Below, piece by piece: positions 43,860 to 58,800 of a DNA stretch of 64,000 nucleotides (position 1 is its first letter; each line of letters begins with the position of its first letter). The notes under the pieces are model-generated. The model made no database searches. It was not told where the DNA came from and was given only the letters and a program-made list of their open reading frames with translations. The stretch comes from Acanthococcus lagerstroemiae (Eukaryota > Arthropoda > Insecta > Hemiptera > Eriococcidae): positions 67,738,344-67,802,343 of the forward strand of contig CM063108.1 of the NCBI GenBank assembly GCA_031841125.1. The letters run 5' to 3'. The translations under genes and the position numbers were made by a program.

Positions 43860-46800
43860 TCAGAATTTTTGATGGGTACTGCGATCCGCAGACGAAGAAC
43901 CAGCGTTTCCAGATCCTGATGGAACGTTGCTGAGAGGGAAAGAGGTAGTTCGTTTGGCACTTCTGTAGGATAATAAGAAAAATTATTACTTCACAGGTAT
44001 TACAGATCTGATAAAAAAAAGTTTTTCAGGTTTCTTGCTGAGACACTGATTTTTAAGTTTTAGTTGTAAACGCGTTGAGGAAAAACTAGTAAAGCAATGG
44101 GGGAGGGGGTGTACATTGAATATTACTTCTGTAAGGGATAGGTTCGTACTGGATGAGGATTGACTAGGATAACACGTACTGAACGAAGGCTTTCAAACTA
44201 CAATCATCGCGTTCACTGTACCAATCTAGGGCACTACAAACATGAGTATAATCATCCGCCAATTTGATTCACACCGTGCCCATGGATGCCGAATCCGACT
44301 ATAGCCTAGTTCACACAATGCTGGTACAAGAAGCGCAGGCTAGTAATTACGTAAACCAGCTTCGTGTGAATAGAGAACCAGCATGAAGTTTACCAGCTTA
44401 CCAGCCTAGCATGAAAATTGAAAATTTTCAACTTTTAAGCTAGTAATCTGTTTTGGCTCTTATCAGTAACTTGACACGCTCCGTCTGAACATAAATTTGA
44501 CTAGCATACCAGCTCGCGCATCAGCTTGTAGCTTCGCACGCCAGCGTACCAACGTCGTGTGAACTAGGCTTATGTGGAGCGTACCGCGTAGTCAATTTGG
44601 CATCGACGGGCGCAGTGTGAATCAAAATGGCGAGTGATTATACCCATGTTTACAGTGCTCTAACCAATCCACGTTCAACGTAGTTTCAGAAGGCATTTCA
44701 ATAACTGGGAGATGCGGCAATTGGGATTTAAACGTAGAGTTTCAGGTGTTGGCAGCCCTGCGATATGTGTGAGTGATCACCTTCATCACGTATGATTTAC
44801 CGTAAGCGTGTAGCAAACTTCAACCATCATTAAGTCGATTAGAAATTCACTTTCAAAGAAAATTTGCCTTAAATTCGACTGCATCATCACCAAAAAATTT
44901 AATTATAATCAGTTCTACCTACTGGCAGAATAATTTTTACTCGGTTTATTACCCTACTGAAGAGAGCAGTGTTTCTATTTGAAAGTACACATGAGCACTC
45001 ACTCATTTTCACCCGCCAACACCTGCACAGGTAATTTTGCAGCGCACTCTATTGCAGGTTTGAAACCCAATACGAACCAACAGTTGGATAGGTGCCATCC
45101 AATCACAATTCAGGTTCAAAAGAATTAGAAAAGGTATCGACAAAATTTACTTCAGACTAACGGGAATGGTTTTCTCACTCCTACAGAGGTAGTAGTCTGC
45201 TCACCGTTCTCAACAGTTGACATTTACTGAATATAAAAGTCATCTTTAACCGTAATGCGAATAATTTTTGATTCTGTAAGCATATGTTTCGTTTACTGAA
45301 GGAGAGTCAAAAATTAGAACTAGAAAGTTGATGCAAGAATAAAATAAAGATGGCGGTCAGTTCATCTCTTCATGCACTCGATCGACGCTCGCTATTATAG
45401 TGACACGCTGGTAATGAATTAGGACGACAATGGGCTAGAATTATTTGACATGAAAAAACAGATTTTAATAACAGTAAATAGTAATAGGTTACAATACCTG
45501 CGTCGTCTGATTGAAGAATTGTGGCCAAAGCAGCCCCTCGGGAATAGTACCATTCTAGCATTGCCCTGGGCTGGCCGAGGTCCCCCATGAGATAATAAAT
45601 TGGTCAGATGAGCAGCGTATCCGTCACTTAATATAGTAGCCACATTTTGATACTTTTTGTTCACTCTGCCAACAATGAAGATCTGCGAAGGTTTCAGTCC
45701 AACTGCGCTGTAAACGGCAATGTCCTTACTACTGCCGTACGCGGCACAAATTGTCAATCCATGTTCCTGAAAATTATCCCGTAAGATTGGTTAACATGGG
45801 TGACAAAAAGTCTATAAAAACGCTAACAGTTCGTATACTACGTATCTACAGAGTCTTTTCAAAATAATAAAATTCAATTACTTGCGTAAGATTTCTCAGA
45901 TAACTAGTCTTATAACCCAATGGATCAGTAGAAAAGCGATCAGCAAATGCCACCAGTCCGTAAGGGAAATTATGCTGCGCGAGCCATGATAACACCATTT
46001 GTTGTTGCATGTCAGGTCTAGCCGATATGTATAAAATTAAATAGCCTAATTCTTGCCACTGTCTGAAATGTCACGAAGTATCCACAATTAGCAGGGAAAA
46101 AATGAAAGGTCGAAAATTTTCGAATAAACATCTTTATTAGATTCGACAAGTAACTACACGCTCTCGTGCTCGGAATCCCAATTGAGCTCATTAACATTAT
46201 TTGAACGTACGAGTTACCTGACAACGTCTACAGCACCAGCTCGAACTTTCGGATCTCTTCCCGTAACCGACACACTGGCAGTAAACGATCCGTCGATACT
46301 GAAGACGACACTTTCAGTTTTCGGAGGAACAACTGCCAACCGGAAATCTACCGACGTATGGTCACCTCTGCATTCAAAATGAAAAGCATCAAGCAACCGG
46401 AACCAAATACTAGTTTCAAATTACATCTTTCCACCCCTGACTCACCTCACAACCATCTTAACATGATGAATTCCATAGCTGAATGACTTCTCTGGTGGAA
46501 TGGTGTAACTGATTCGACCAGTTTTATCGGTTACTTGTGTGCTTAGGTATACCCAATCACCGGCTCCCCCGCCGTCGTTCATTACATGGATGTCGACTTT
46601 CTCACCTAAAGAAAAATCATCGATGATTTGGACGCCAACGAATTACTTAAAGACGAATGCAAGAAATTAACTGTTTACTAGTACCGGTCAATGTGATGAC
46701 GTCGTACGATCCATACATGAATCGGGCAGTCAGTGTTTGAGGCGCGCCTTCTTTAACGATTACGTCATTTGCACGATGATTGGCTCCGATGTTCTGCAAA

Positions 46801-49800
46801 TAGAATTATCATATTAGAGTCCCGAGAGTTATTAACAGAACTTATAATGAGCCTTCAATCTGAAATTGAACATCTAGGGCAGTCTCGGGAAGGAAGAGAA
46901 CAGATTAACGAACTGCCATGAGATAATACTAGACGCATAAAATGCAAGGACACTAGAAAAATTGAAAATCGAGTCTTAATGAACGTGAATGAATCTTGAA
47001 TGGTCTTGATTAGTCTCAAGTGTTTTTACACGTCTCAATCTTAGCCAAACTACAAGGGGACTCGTGACTTGAAACATCTTAATAGAGCGTTGCAGGATCT
47101 TACTGAGTTTTGACACGGTTTCAACGGGTCTTAAGGATTTTAAGAGTCTCAGTGAAACTTGATGGTTCTTTGTGACTTTCAACAAGGCTTTAATGAAACA
47201 TAATGAGTTTTGATCAGTCTCCACAACACGGTTCGGAATGTTTCTCAGTGTTTATAATTGGTAAAAGATACAAACGATCGTTTATCAGTCATGAGTAACA
47301 TGAAAGGAGAAAAGAGTGAAAAATCCGAAGGTCAACAATTTCATTTTTGCATTCTATAAAGCAGATATTAATGAAAAAACGATATTTCCATATTTCATAT
47401 GGAGATGTCGAAAATTAGAGGGATACTGCGAACTCCTCTCTTTGGTACTGCTACTTGTCAGAGGCTTAACGAATCATGTTAAAAGTCAAAAAATTCTTAA
47501 CGAATCCTAATGTCTCTTAGCAATGTCTACCAAGAGTTAACTTTCATTGTGTCCTAATAAGTCTTAATCTTAACCCAGTCTTAACGATTCTGAACAGCAC
47601 TGAACAGTTTTAGCAGTCGTTCACCGGTCTAATTCTTTTTTGACAGGTCACAATGAGCTTCAGTCCAGTCTTTAGGAGACTGAAGGAGTTACATCACGTC
47701 GATATTATACATTTTAAGAGAAATTTCAATGGAATATGCGTACTTTGAGCTTATTTAGTTTGACTGAAGTTCTCTTTCTAATCCATTTTTCTCGGGGTTG
47801 ACTAGGCACAAAACCACTCAAATCCTGATCTTCATTACCTGAGGCTCCGGACGGCAGTAGATCAAAGCCACCAATCTGCAACAGACACGAATAAGACTCG
47901 AATAGTCATAAAAATATTCACATGTAATTTCCATTATTGACGAAATTCACATCATCCCCCAAGTTATTACTAAAAATCAGGCCTCAATTTTCAAAATTAA
48001 ATTACCTGTCGTAAAATGAATGCAACGACGTCGTAGGATTCCCAGTAGCTAGCATGAAACAAATGAGGTAATGCGTTGGTCGGAAAATTGGATAATCCTT
48101 CCGGACAATAGAGCGCGTAATCTAATCTCTTGTTTCCCCACCATTTCTGGCTTACTGCAAGCGTAAAGAAGGAATTAAAAATTGATAAACATCAAAACCA
48201 CAACACTATAGGTTTTAGGCTGCTCCGTAACCGGAAATTCGAATACGTAAATCAGGATGCTCACTATCACTTATAACTTGAATAGGCAGCGGTTCCTGCA
48301 TCAGTCCGGACGAATTGCTGAATAAACTAGCCTCCGACATACGACGCATCTGCATCGAGTTATTCACCGTCGTGCACACGGACGTGATTGCTGACGAGTT
48401 CATTTCCGAAAATAATTGTACATTCGCTTGGATAACTTCCACTGGAATGCAGTATGCCAGTATAAAATTCATCAATACAGAAGACCTTCTTTTTGAACTG
48501 CATTAAGACGAGTATTTCTGGGAGATACTCAGTCAATATAGGATATGTTGTAACAAGACTTACACAAATGATACGGAAGACCATTCCCCAATGGATACTT
48601 CTGGTAACGAGGTATATTGACAGGTGGTAACATTGCGAACCGATTTGATATCAAAGGTTCTAGACGCGAGGCAACCGGATCCGAGGGGTGGAACATATTG
48701 TACACTTGATGAACGTTTGGTTTCACAAAATCTCCTACAATAAAATGAGACAAAATTACAAAGCTCAACTCATACTTATTCCTCAGAAATTAATATAGGC
48801 CTAAAGAGTTTGAAATGTTCTTTCTATCAATCTTTTATTCATAGAAACAGAAGTTCAATCAATCGTGGTGTTCTCTAGCTCTCTCAAATACTAAAGCCGG
48901 AAAAATTAAATTCCTTCAAGGAAGCAAAAGAGCCTACAGGGTGTCTCAAAGTACACAACTTCTCTTCAACCAGGTAAGCAGGCAACTTATCCTGACAACA
49001 TGTATGTGTTTGCTCGCTTTCACATATGAAGGTGCAAAAATACAGAGTAACGGACATAAGAAGAAATTACGTGCCGTATTAAGGGAAATATTTTCTCTCA
49101 GCGCAGCAAAGAGATAGACCGGTGGAACTTTTTGCTATTGATAGATGACAATTACGGCATTCATCGAAAAAAAAAAAAAAAAAAAAAAAAAAAAGAAATA
49201 GAGAGTTTACAAAATCGACTTTGGTTAAACACTACAGGCAAAAATTCTAATATCTTCTCAATTTCGTAAAAATTGTCCTTTAGACTTAGCAATTTTTTTT
49301 TTTTTTGGAATAAAAGATTCTCTAATATTGAAAAAAACTTTTGACCTTACTCCTACCTATTTTAATTTTTGAGTTTGAAAATGTTAATAAATGTTACTGG
49401 CATATACATATAAATTAAAAAACTGTATTAAGAAACTACTGAAATTTTTTCAGTATTAGTAGAGTTGGGAATTTTTCTCAGAGTAAACGAAGAAGGCGAG
49501 AAGATAACTCTCTGACCCTTCTTGGTTATAAGCCTGATACTTTTTACAAGTTTCAATGTTTGAAAATCATAATTTTGGATATAACGCGGTGCATCTAACT
49601 AAATCTTCAAACTCGAAAGCCAAAATGGGTACGAGTGAGGCTAAAGATTATTTTTAAAAGATACAAATGAGCGAATCGTTCACTCTAATGGGTCCAGTGG
49701 ATCATTTTCATGGAAACGTGAAAAAATATGAAAACATTTATACATAGTTTTCAAATAAAATCGATTTCGAGAACCATATTAATCCGACTGTGATAATTTT

Positions 49801-52800
49801 TCCAGTAGTTGCCGTAACTGTCTTCTATTATTACCAAAAAGTTCAACCAGTCAATTTCCATTAATGCTGTGCACATTTTTTTCTCTCAAATATCTGTATC
49901 TCAGCTCCTTCAAAAGTAAGAAAGACAACTATATTCACATGTTATCAGGATGGGTTGCCCGCTCACTTAGTCGAAGGGGAAGGTGGTCACATCTGAGATA
50001 CCCAGTATAAAGATCGCCTATCTTCCCTCATATTCAACATTTCATACCTAAACCGAACAAAACCAGTTCATGGTCGATATAGTATATTGAAAAAGTACGC
50101 TCTCTTCGGTTACACAATAACTGAACAACGCTAGAGTTCTTGTATTCGTCGCAAACTTGAAATGTAAAAAAGTAGGGCTTACCCGAATCTGTATCACTTT
50201 TACGTTTCAACTCGCCATTTATTTTTCTGAACGCCAGGATTAATGGGACTGGCGATCCAAACATGAATAAATCACGCACTTCGAATTCTAATTTATTGGA
50301 ACTGTGCTTATCAATTTCATCCCTGTTTGTTTCGAAAACCACATAGGTGAAGTAGTAATTAAGTAATGAATAAATAACACACAGTCTACACTTTTATATT
50401 ACTTACCCTGTACTAGATAATCGACGGCCTTCCGCAGTATCGACAACTGAAGCAGACGGATCGCTAATATTTTTACTACTACTGGTATCAGCTGATCGAA
50501 AAATAAAAACACACAATATTACTTTCCACTATAATCCTCACAAAGTACGGGACTCAATTTCCACTTTGGTTTAAATATTTTACCTTTGACTGTCGTATCT
50601 TCACGTTCGTACTTGCAGCAGAGGGCATCGTGAGCTAGTATGGCGCCCATGCAGTCACCTACAACGAATATGAAGATATCAGATTTTGGGTGTAGTGACA
50701 AAGACGCTGAATGACAGTCTTAGTTAGAGAGCCAGCCCCGTAGTGTGACCACTTTCCTGGGAAGGGGAGCGAAATTGGTAAATGCAAATTTTACGTGGGG
50801 AAAAAAAAAGAAAAGAAAAGTCTTGGAGACAAGTCGTTGACTCAAGAAGGGCAGTATCTATAAATGCTCCCGACGCTACAGATTCGTAGAGAACTTGAGA
50901 TAAATTAGATGTACCCACCAATGATTGATACGGTGCCGGTGAAACCTAAACCTTCTTCGGATTTTAGAAAGTCACGATAAACAACATTGGCAGTAGCGAT
51001 CGTTCGGCGTAAGGCTTCGCGATATTGGGCGGAAATGGTTGATAACACGGGGATCACTCCCATCGGTATGGAATCATGAGTAAAATGAGGTGCGTCGGTA
51101 GACGATGGTGAAACATCAAAACTGTACGGACTCAAACTAGAGAAAAATTACACAATGAAAACATCGATTCCATATTTACGAATTACGAAATCTAGTACGA
51201 TAACGGCTAATTCAAGGTTACAAGATCATGAGTAGTGAATACACTAACAATTTGAAGTACTATCAACTAAAAACTCTTCATTTATACTTGGTTCTCGAAC
51301 AATAAATCAAATATAACTTGCGAAACTTACTTGGACAAAATACTAAGACTAGAAGTTGTAATGGCAGGACATGGAACTAATTTGACAGCAATGCGACCAA
51401 TCATGGTAGGGTAATGTTGCCGCATGACGTTTTCGAATGAACCTCTTAACGTGGTTATATCTGACTTTTTCGCAGTAAGATCGGCACTCGCCTCTGTAAG
51501 TAGTAAATAACAATTTTAATTTCAACTGGCATTTCACACATTCTTAAAATGATCACGAGGAATGGAATAACTTGGCAGTGTCACCGTGCTAGAAACGTTT
51601 GGCGAGTGATGTAATCTCAAAGGTAAGGTCATTTACAGTTTGTCTAAAGACACATGGACGCTATTCAGCGAAAGGAAAAAAACTAGCAAAATCCGCTTTT
51701 TGGAAACACGTGATTCAAAGTTCAAGAGTCATACAGAACAATTTGACATAGCGTTTACTGATGAGCTTTTTTCAACGCGAGTGCACATTTTTGAATCGGG
51801 GGCCCAATTTTGAAAAATTCTACTTTTTACGATCTTCCAACCTTCATAATAACTCATTTTGTTTACAAATGTTGATTGGTTCCCTTCCGCTGAATAGCGT
51901 CCACATATCATTGTCCGAATTAAATCCCAGTTAAGGATCATAAATAGTCAAAATGTCAAGAAGTATTATTGATTTAGGTCGAGTTCTTCCTAAAGTTGAT
52001 TGATGGCATCGAAAATTCGAAACAGCGTATTTTACTCACAACTCAGTAAAACTGGAATGCGATTTATTCCAAATATTAACTCATTTCAACAATACCTTTT
52101 TTTTTCTTTTTTTTTTAAAATTTTGACTTTACCCTATTACCACTGAGTAAGTGGTTACATACTGTAACGATATTCGCACCAAGAACGCACGACTTATCAA
52201 ATAACGACGTTTATTCCACACCAGAGTTGCCAAACTTTTTTGTCGTGAAGTCGCCGATTCGACTTCTCAGTGTCGCCGCAAGCACAGTAAAAATCGCCAA
52301 AATCTGCAAACGCCTAACAAAATTATATATTTTTAAAATTTCAGGCAACAAGCAACACTTTTCTTGTCACCAGTAGGCACTTTACACAGCTCAATTGGCG
52401 AAAATTCGCCTAATCTGGCTAGCACAGTAATTGGACGCTGTTAAGCTTAACAGAATTAACCCACAAAATCTGTTTTTTGAGAACACGTGATTCGAAGTTC
52501 AAGAGCCATTCCTTAGTAAAAACTATATGACAAAACGTTTACTGATAAGCTTTTTTCAACGTTAGTACACATTTTTACTTTTTACGTTCTTTCCAACGAT
52601 ACTAATAATTCATTTTGTTCACACATGTTGGTTGGTTCTGTTACGCTTAACAGTATCCAATTAATATCACTTTGAAAACGCATACAATTATCGCATTCCA
52701 AACTAGACAGTCAGAGACTTTTATATACTCTGGTGTTATCGGTGAATCACCTGATCACTCTTCGTTGTCGATCTTTTATTCTGTTTCAAATCTTATTGAT

Positions 52801-55800
52801 CGGTTTTCATTTATAGATTCGGGAGCACTCGCCATTATATTTTTATTCAACCCATCCACGGTCTTCTGCATTTCAACTCAAAAATGGGTACTGTAATTTG
52901 TACCTCTCTGGCCTTTGAACGTACGTCCATTTTTTTGTTCATACTCAACCGAACGCTTAAAAATAGGGGTACATATTTTGAGTCAGCCTCTATCCCAACT
53001 CATAGCCTAGAAATGATTTTATTCATTTATTCTTCATTCGCGTTCAAATCAACTTACTTTCTGTTGGTAAGTTAACGGAGAGAAGGCGAGCAAACGAATT
53101 AAAGAACACTCGAGCACGAACGCTTGAGAATATTTTCCAGTCAAAATTCAGAAGTGGAGGGCTAATGAAGAAATGTTGCTCCCCATTTCGATTCATTTCG
53201 AATCTTTGAACTCATTTCTTTCCTCAAACTCTTCTTCATTCCTTTTCAACTCTTCTGCGTCTCTCTTACCCTAATTTTAGCAACTAATTGAACTGAAGGA
53301 GAGCTACATGAAGAAAATGAGTTCAGGACGTTAAATTGTTTGAAAATATTTCAAGTTAATAGTTGAAAAGAGTAGCATTCGGATACAACCAGCTATAATT
53401 CGGACTCATCAGTGAAAATGTGATTTGGTATAAGGCTAGAAAAACCGATTGAGTTTCGTGAAATAGGTTTCCCAACGTTTCTCTCTTTTCTGAATCACGT
53501 CAAATGACAATACACCACTCACTGAACGGACCACGCAAGCGACTGCCCGTTTTCAATTGAAATGCGAAACTGTAACTCTTTACTGTACCTATAATGCTGC
53601 CAGCATGCACGACTAGTAACAAAGCCGTAATCTTACAAGATGACGGAGAATCGGTAACTGAGGTAGCGGACACAGGCGTGAGGCCATCGCCGGTCACTGA
53701 CAAAACGGACAACGTCGGCGAGCCAGGGCACGATATGTGCGAAACTCCGCCGCCGCGTCCGCGTTCGCTGCATGTTCTTTTTAGCGAGGTGATGCCTGAG
53801 AATACGCTGCCTTCGCCTGTGAAAAACCATCACACCGGTTAAATACCGAAAAACATGTACTAGTGATTGAAAATACACGAGCATGCATGTACCTTTGTCC
53901 GAAAAACTGGACAAGGGCGCAGATTCGCCATCTTCTTCGGTTAGAAGATCGAGTGAACTCCATTTTACAAGCAGTCCCCCAGCTCCGGCTTCCCCCACAA
54001 CATCTAACAAAAAATAACAAAATCCAGGTTATATAATAATAAACAGAAGTCAATCCCAAAAGTAGTTGGAATGAAAACGCAACCGCAAAAATAACCTTGG
54101 CAGTCGAAAAACTCATCGTCGTCTTCGTTACTATGTTCGGAATCCGAATCTCGGGCTAAAGAGCCGATTTTCCATTCGGATGCGGCAGTGGGTGGGACCC
54201 GGGAACCAGACCCAGCACCAATATTGCTGGTATTGCTGTAAACATACACACCCTTCATTGTATCGAACTGATTCGTCTATTTTAGAATTCATCTTTAAAA
54301 TGAGAGATTGTTTTCAAATAAGGTAGGAAAAAAAACACCAGTTTTCACCCGAAGTAGTTTATTGACAAGAAGCTTTTCGGATGTTACCCTGTTCCAAGTT
54401 GTCTTTTTACTAGAGTAACTAACTTAAACTTATATAAACCTAGTGATTTGAACCACAGGGACGTACCAAAGAGTTTCTCCTTTTTTTTTTGGGGGGGGGG
54501 TTGGGGGTGTGTGAAAGTTTCAACTGATCCAACTCAAAATTCCCAAGTATCAAAGAAAAAAAAAACCTTTTGACTTGTTGAATTTTCCCAACTTCTTAAA
54601 TCAAAATTCCTCAAGCCTCAAGTATGAAAGTATCAAAGCAAAAAAAAAAACCTTTTGTCTTGTTGGATTTTTCTAACTCCGCCTGCCCTGACTGAAATGG
54701 TAAATTGTCCCAACAGCTGAGCAAAAAATTTCCAACATACCCCTATCGGTACGTCTCTGGAACCAACTACTACGGGCCAGCAGGTTTGTTACGTATGGTG
54801 AAGTCTTGTGTACGTTTGAGTGGAACCGTTTGTAGCATTATCAGAGGCAGTGGCGTAGCCAATGGGGGGGGGATTATGGGGATGAATCCCCCCCTTGAGA
54901 TGAGAATTTTTTAATATGCTGGCAGTATCACTGTGAATGCGCGAAACGAAATTCAAATCCAGATACATAACTGAACTTCAAAAGCACAACATACTGATAT
55001 ACGTCAATGTAAAAATATACAGTTCATGTTAGGTGTACCCCCCCCCCCGCCCAAAATTTTGCTGATCCCCCTTTTTGGAAAATTCCCGGATACGCCACTG
55101 ATCAGAGGTAGATTGTCTGAGGAAGATCTATACTGAATAAACATTAGGACAATCGGAAGGAAGTTCGTAACGAGGTACAAGAAAATGAAAGATCAGAAAA
55201 ATTCAAACATGACAAATCACGCACTCAACTGACGACGAATACATAATGGAATCTCAACAGGCAAACACAAAATACTGAAACCAAAAAACACAGGGGAAAG
55301 GAAATCTCAGGAACAACAGGTAACGGAGACTTTACCAAAACAAAAAATACAACAACCAATGTAAACATAATACAAACTTTATCACGACACATTAGCCCAA
55401 CCTAACAGTGATGTATGACAGATTATCTTTGTAGCATCAATGGTAAAATAAATGATAGGGTAACATCCAACAGACTTCTTGTCAATAACTAATGCAAAAG
55501 AAGAAAACTGGAACTTTTCATCTCACTATACTCAAATTTTGCGACTTTCTTATCGAAACAAACGAAACAATAAAACTTACAATCTTCGTTTCGATGTGGC
55601 AGTGGGACTTTCCAGCTCGTACTCCGGTTTCTCTATGCTACCTAATGTAGCTTGAATATTAGTAGAACTCAGATTGTCATTCGCTCGTTGTTGACTTTGT
55701 TGTTGCTGGTCATCTTTGTCATCGGGCACCACTGATTCAACCGACAGCGTACCCATGGCGGCTGCCATCTTTTTTCTCAGTATCTCCTGCGTTTGTCTTT

Positions 55801-58800
55801 CTATTTCACGAATGTCGTCCATTGTTAGACCATACCATTCGTCTTGCCACAGCCAAGCACGTCGGTGCGCCTTTAGCATAGTCTTCCGCAACGCTGAAAG
55901 AAGAGTTCATTACTGTGGAGTGAATTTCGATTAACGACTGAAACTTGCTTAGATCGTATAGATAATCACGCCCCAGGCATTTCGGAGTTCACCAATCTGT
56001 ATTCCTCAGACACAAGGATGCGTAAGAGAGTGAAAATAATACACAAGTTGAGTACAAAGTTCAAGACACGACGCACAGGTATGCGAACAGACTAAGGATA
56101 ATGCGTAAACACGACTAACTTACGCGCTAAGGTGATTTAATTTATCTTGTCGGTGTTCAAGAGCTACTCATGAAATTAAGTGGAAAAATGACTGATAGAA
56201 GAGGAATAAGTGAAACGAAAACTATAAATTCTTTTGAACGACACAGACATAATGTAGTTTAACGAAATATTTCAATACTTATTGCACACACGACACCTCT
56301 GGGTCATGAAGGTCGAAATTTCTCAAACGAGGTCTAACACATTGATTAAAGAAAGGTACTTCAATCAACATCGAAATACCTTTTGTTGAAGCACACGCTT
56401 CGAAGAATACCTAGCCTAATAGGCGTGGTTTTATTACCTCACACACATTCGACTCCTCGTACCTTATTAACAAGATACAAAAAAGGGGGAAAAGCCGAAA
56501 CGCTACACAAAGGAATGCCATTTCGCGTGCAATACGATGAAAAATATTTCGTTCGTATTAAAATAAATTACGTAGAGACAGCTTACCGAAATCGTGTATA
56601 AATTTTTCCAATTTAGCTTGCATGCCCCAGTACCGGAAATCGACTTTACACAGTTTATAGGCACACATTATATCTCTTTTCTCTCTGGACTGCGGTCGCG
56701 ATTCCTACGAAAATGAAAAAAGATGAGCTTTGTTCAGTCGGAACCACATCATAAGCCAATATCAGATCAAAAAGTGGCAACTTACCGACGTGTATTCTTC
56801 CAACCAATTTACATTCAACGGCCCTCGACCAGTTTTCTCGCTGACGTACAGAGTTGGATCTTCTTCGGCGCCAACTTCGACCGAGTCTTTGACCACATCG
56901 ATAACGTCTGCGACAAAATAATAGAGATAAATTGATTTTTGTACTTCCATTTTCTCAGTTAGCAACATAAAACACAAGGTCCTACAATTCCCTCGGGTCA
57001 CTGATGTGATACTCGAAAGGGTAGTTTCCGTGGCCAGGGATGCGGTGTCCGGGGAGCCACTTTAGCAAGCGTGCTTTGCTATACGCTCCAACAAGTGAAA
57101 GCATGAAGGTCGTACAATTATCAAGTTTTGGAATAACAATCGAGATTGAACGTGGCACATACCGATAACTCTGTTTCTCAAGTCATTGCCGGATAAATTG
57201 AATACATTACTCTGGTCGCCACCATCTCCACGGTACACCGTATCAATTTCAATGAAAAATTTTTCCACGAACGGACACGTGTATCTAGTTTTAGTATACG
57301 GATATGCATTCCATGCCTCTTCTTCCACATTCAACGAGGACTTCGGCAGCAAACTTTTGATCCATCCTGAAATCATACGTAACATTTAAATTTGGTCCGT
57401 AATTTTGGTACACGCGATCCATAATTGATACAGCATGGGAGAATGACATCACGCACTTATAAGCGCAAATAGCCGACCCGGAACGTGATCTCTTACGGGG
57501 GAGGGGGCTGACAAGTATCAAAACAATACTAAGAATTCTTTGGCTTGTATCATTTTTCAATCTTTCGGTGATCTTTCAGTGGATTGGGAAGGCTAAGTTT
57601 TCAAGCCCCCTATTTGTGCCTATGTAAGCACCATAGAAGTAATGTAAGCCACAGGTCTTAGACAATTACATGGACTTCTGTACGTACCAGGTAAGTATTC
57701 TCGAATGTAATAAATCTTCTTGGTGTATTGACCATTAGTGCCTTCAGGACCGTTTTCGTAAGGTTCGTTCGTCAAAATTTGAATCCCACTTCCGGCGTCC
57801 TTCGTTTCATCTCGACTTATTTTCTGTAAATCAGAGTTACACCAATCATTATTTATGCGCTTTATCGATTCATTACTGGAAACTTGTTTCTCGTCAAGAT
57901 GGACCAGGGCATACCGATAGAAAAGTTGGAAGAGGTTCCTCCCAGAAGCTGTTGCCTGTTGGTAGTGTTGTTAAATTTAGTGAAATTTATTTTTGTCAAT
58001 TAACGGCAAACAATTTTATAAACTGGCTTAGTCTATATTCTCATCAGTTGTTATCACTATAATAATGATAAATAAATTGAATGCGTCCATAGAAAAAGAG
58101 CCTAAGTTCACGTAGGCCATTTTTTCAATAAATTTGTAGTTCGATTCGGCAGGTCAAGAACACTATAGAACACCTCACATTACAGCGCTATCTAGCGCCA
58201 AATGGCCGCAACAAGGGATCAAACATAACTACTCTGAAAAATAATAGAATGAGCTCCGTGATATCGGTGATTATAGTTCAGGTTTTGTCTTGTTTTCAAT
58301 TCGGGCCGGCCAGCGCTAGTATGCTATCAATGATAACGCTGACGGTGTCATACGAAAAGGTGAATGTTTGTGGCACCATGTACAAAAGGATTCACCTTTT
58401 TTGAAAAATAACCCGACTTGCGAAATCAGCGTCAAAAGACACGCATGACACTCTTTTTGAGTCAAAACAGTGTCGGTCCTTGACGATCATGTAGGCTCCG
58501 CCCACTTGTATAGCAGAATTGATCGGTCAAAAGTGTGTCAAGAAGTCAAAAATGCGTCGGAGTGCTCTGACTGGTTGAAATATTGTCAAAATTCGCAAAA
58601 TTGACGCAGGTCAAAATTGTGTCAATCCTTGTAGATCGGGAATGATGTATCACGATGTCCGATTGCAGCGCTCTCTGTACGATGGACGGTCCGAATAATA
58701 TATTGACTTCAGAGCATGTATGTGTATTTATTCTTTTTCAGTGTTCGTTTTCTATTGAAAAAGAAGTAGGAAAAGTAATCCAAGGAAAAAGAGCCTAACT

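Noticed and set aside
44541..44560. AACGTCGTG near 44550 as a further hammerhead end
   Set aside because: No CTGANGA core or GAAA lies at the proper distance on either strand; it is part of the MITE interior.
53594..53842. 82-codon plus-strand frame opposite RdgB exon 9
   Set aside because: Antisense shadow of a GC-richer coding exon.
58370..58412. Short inverted repeat around AAGGTGAATG / GATTCACCTT as a structured RNA
   Set aside because: The stem is short and sits inside a non-autonomous DNA element; nothing else supports an RNA gene.
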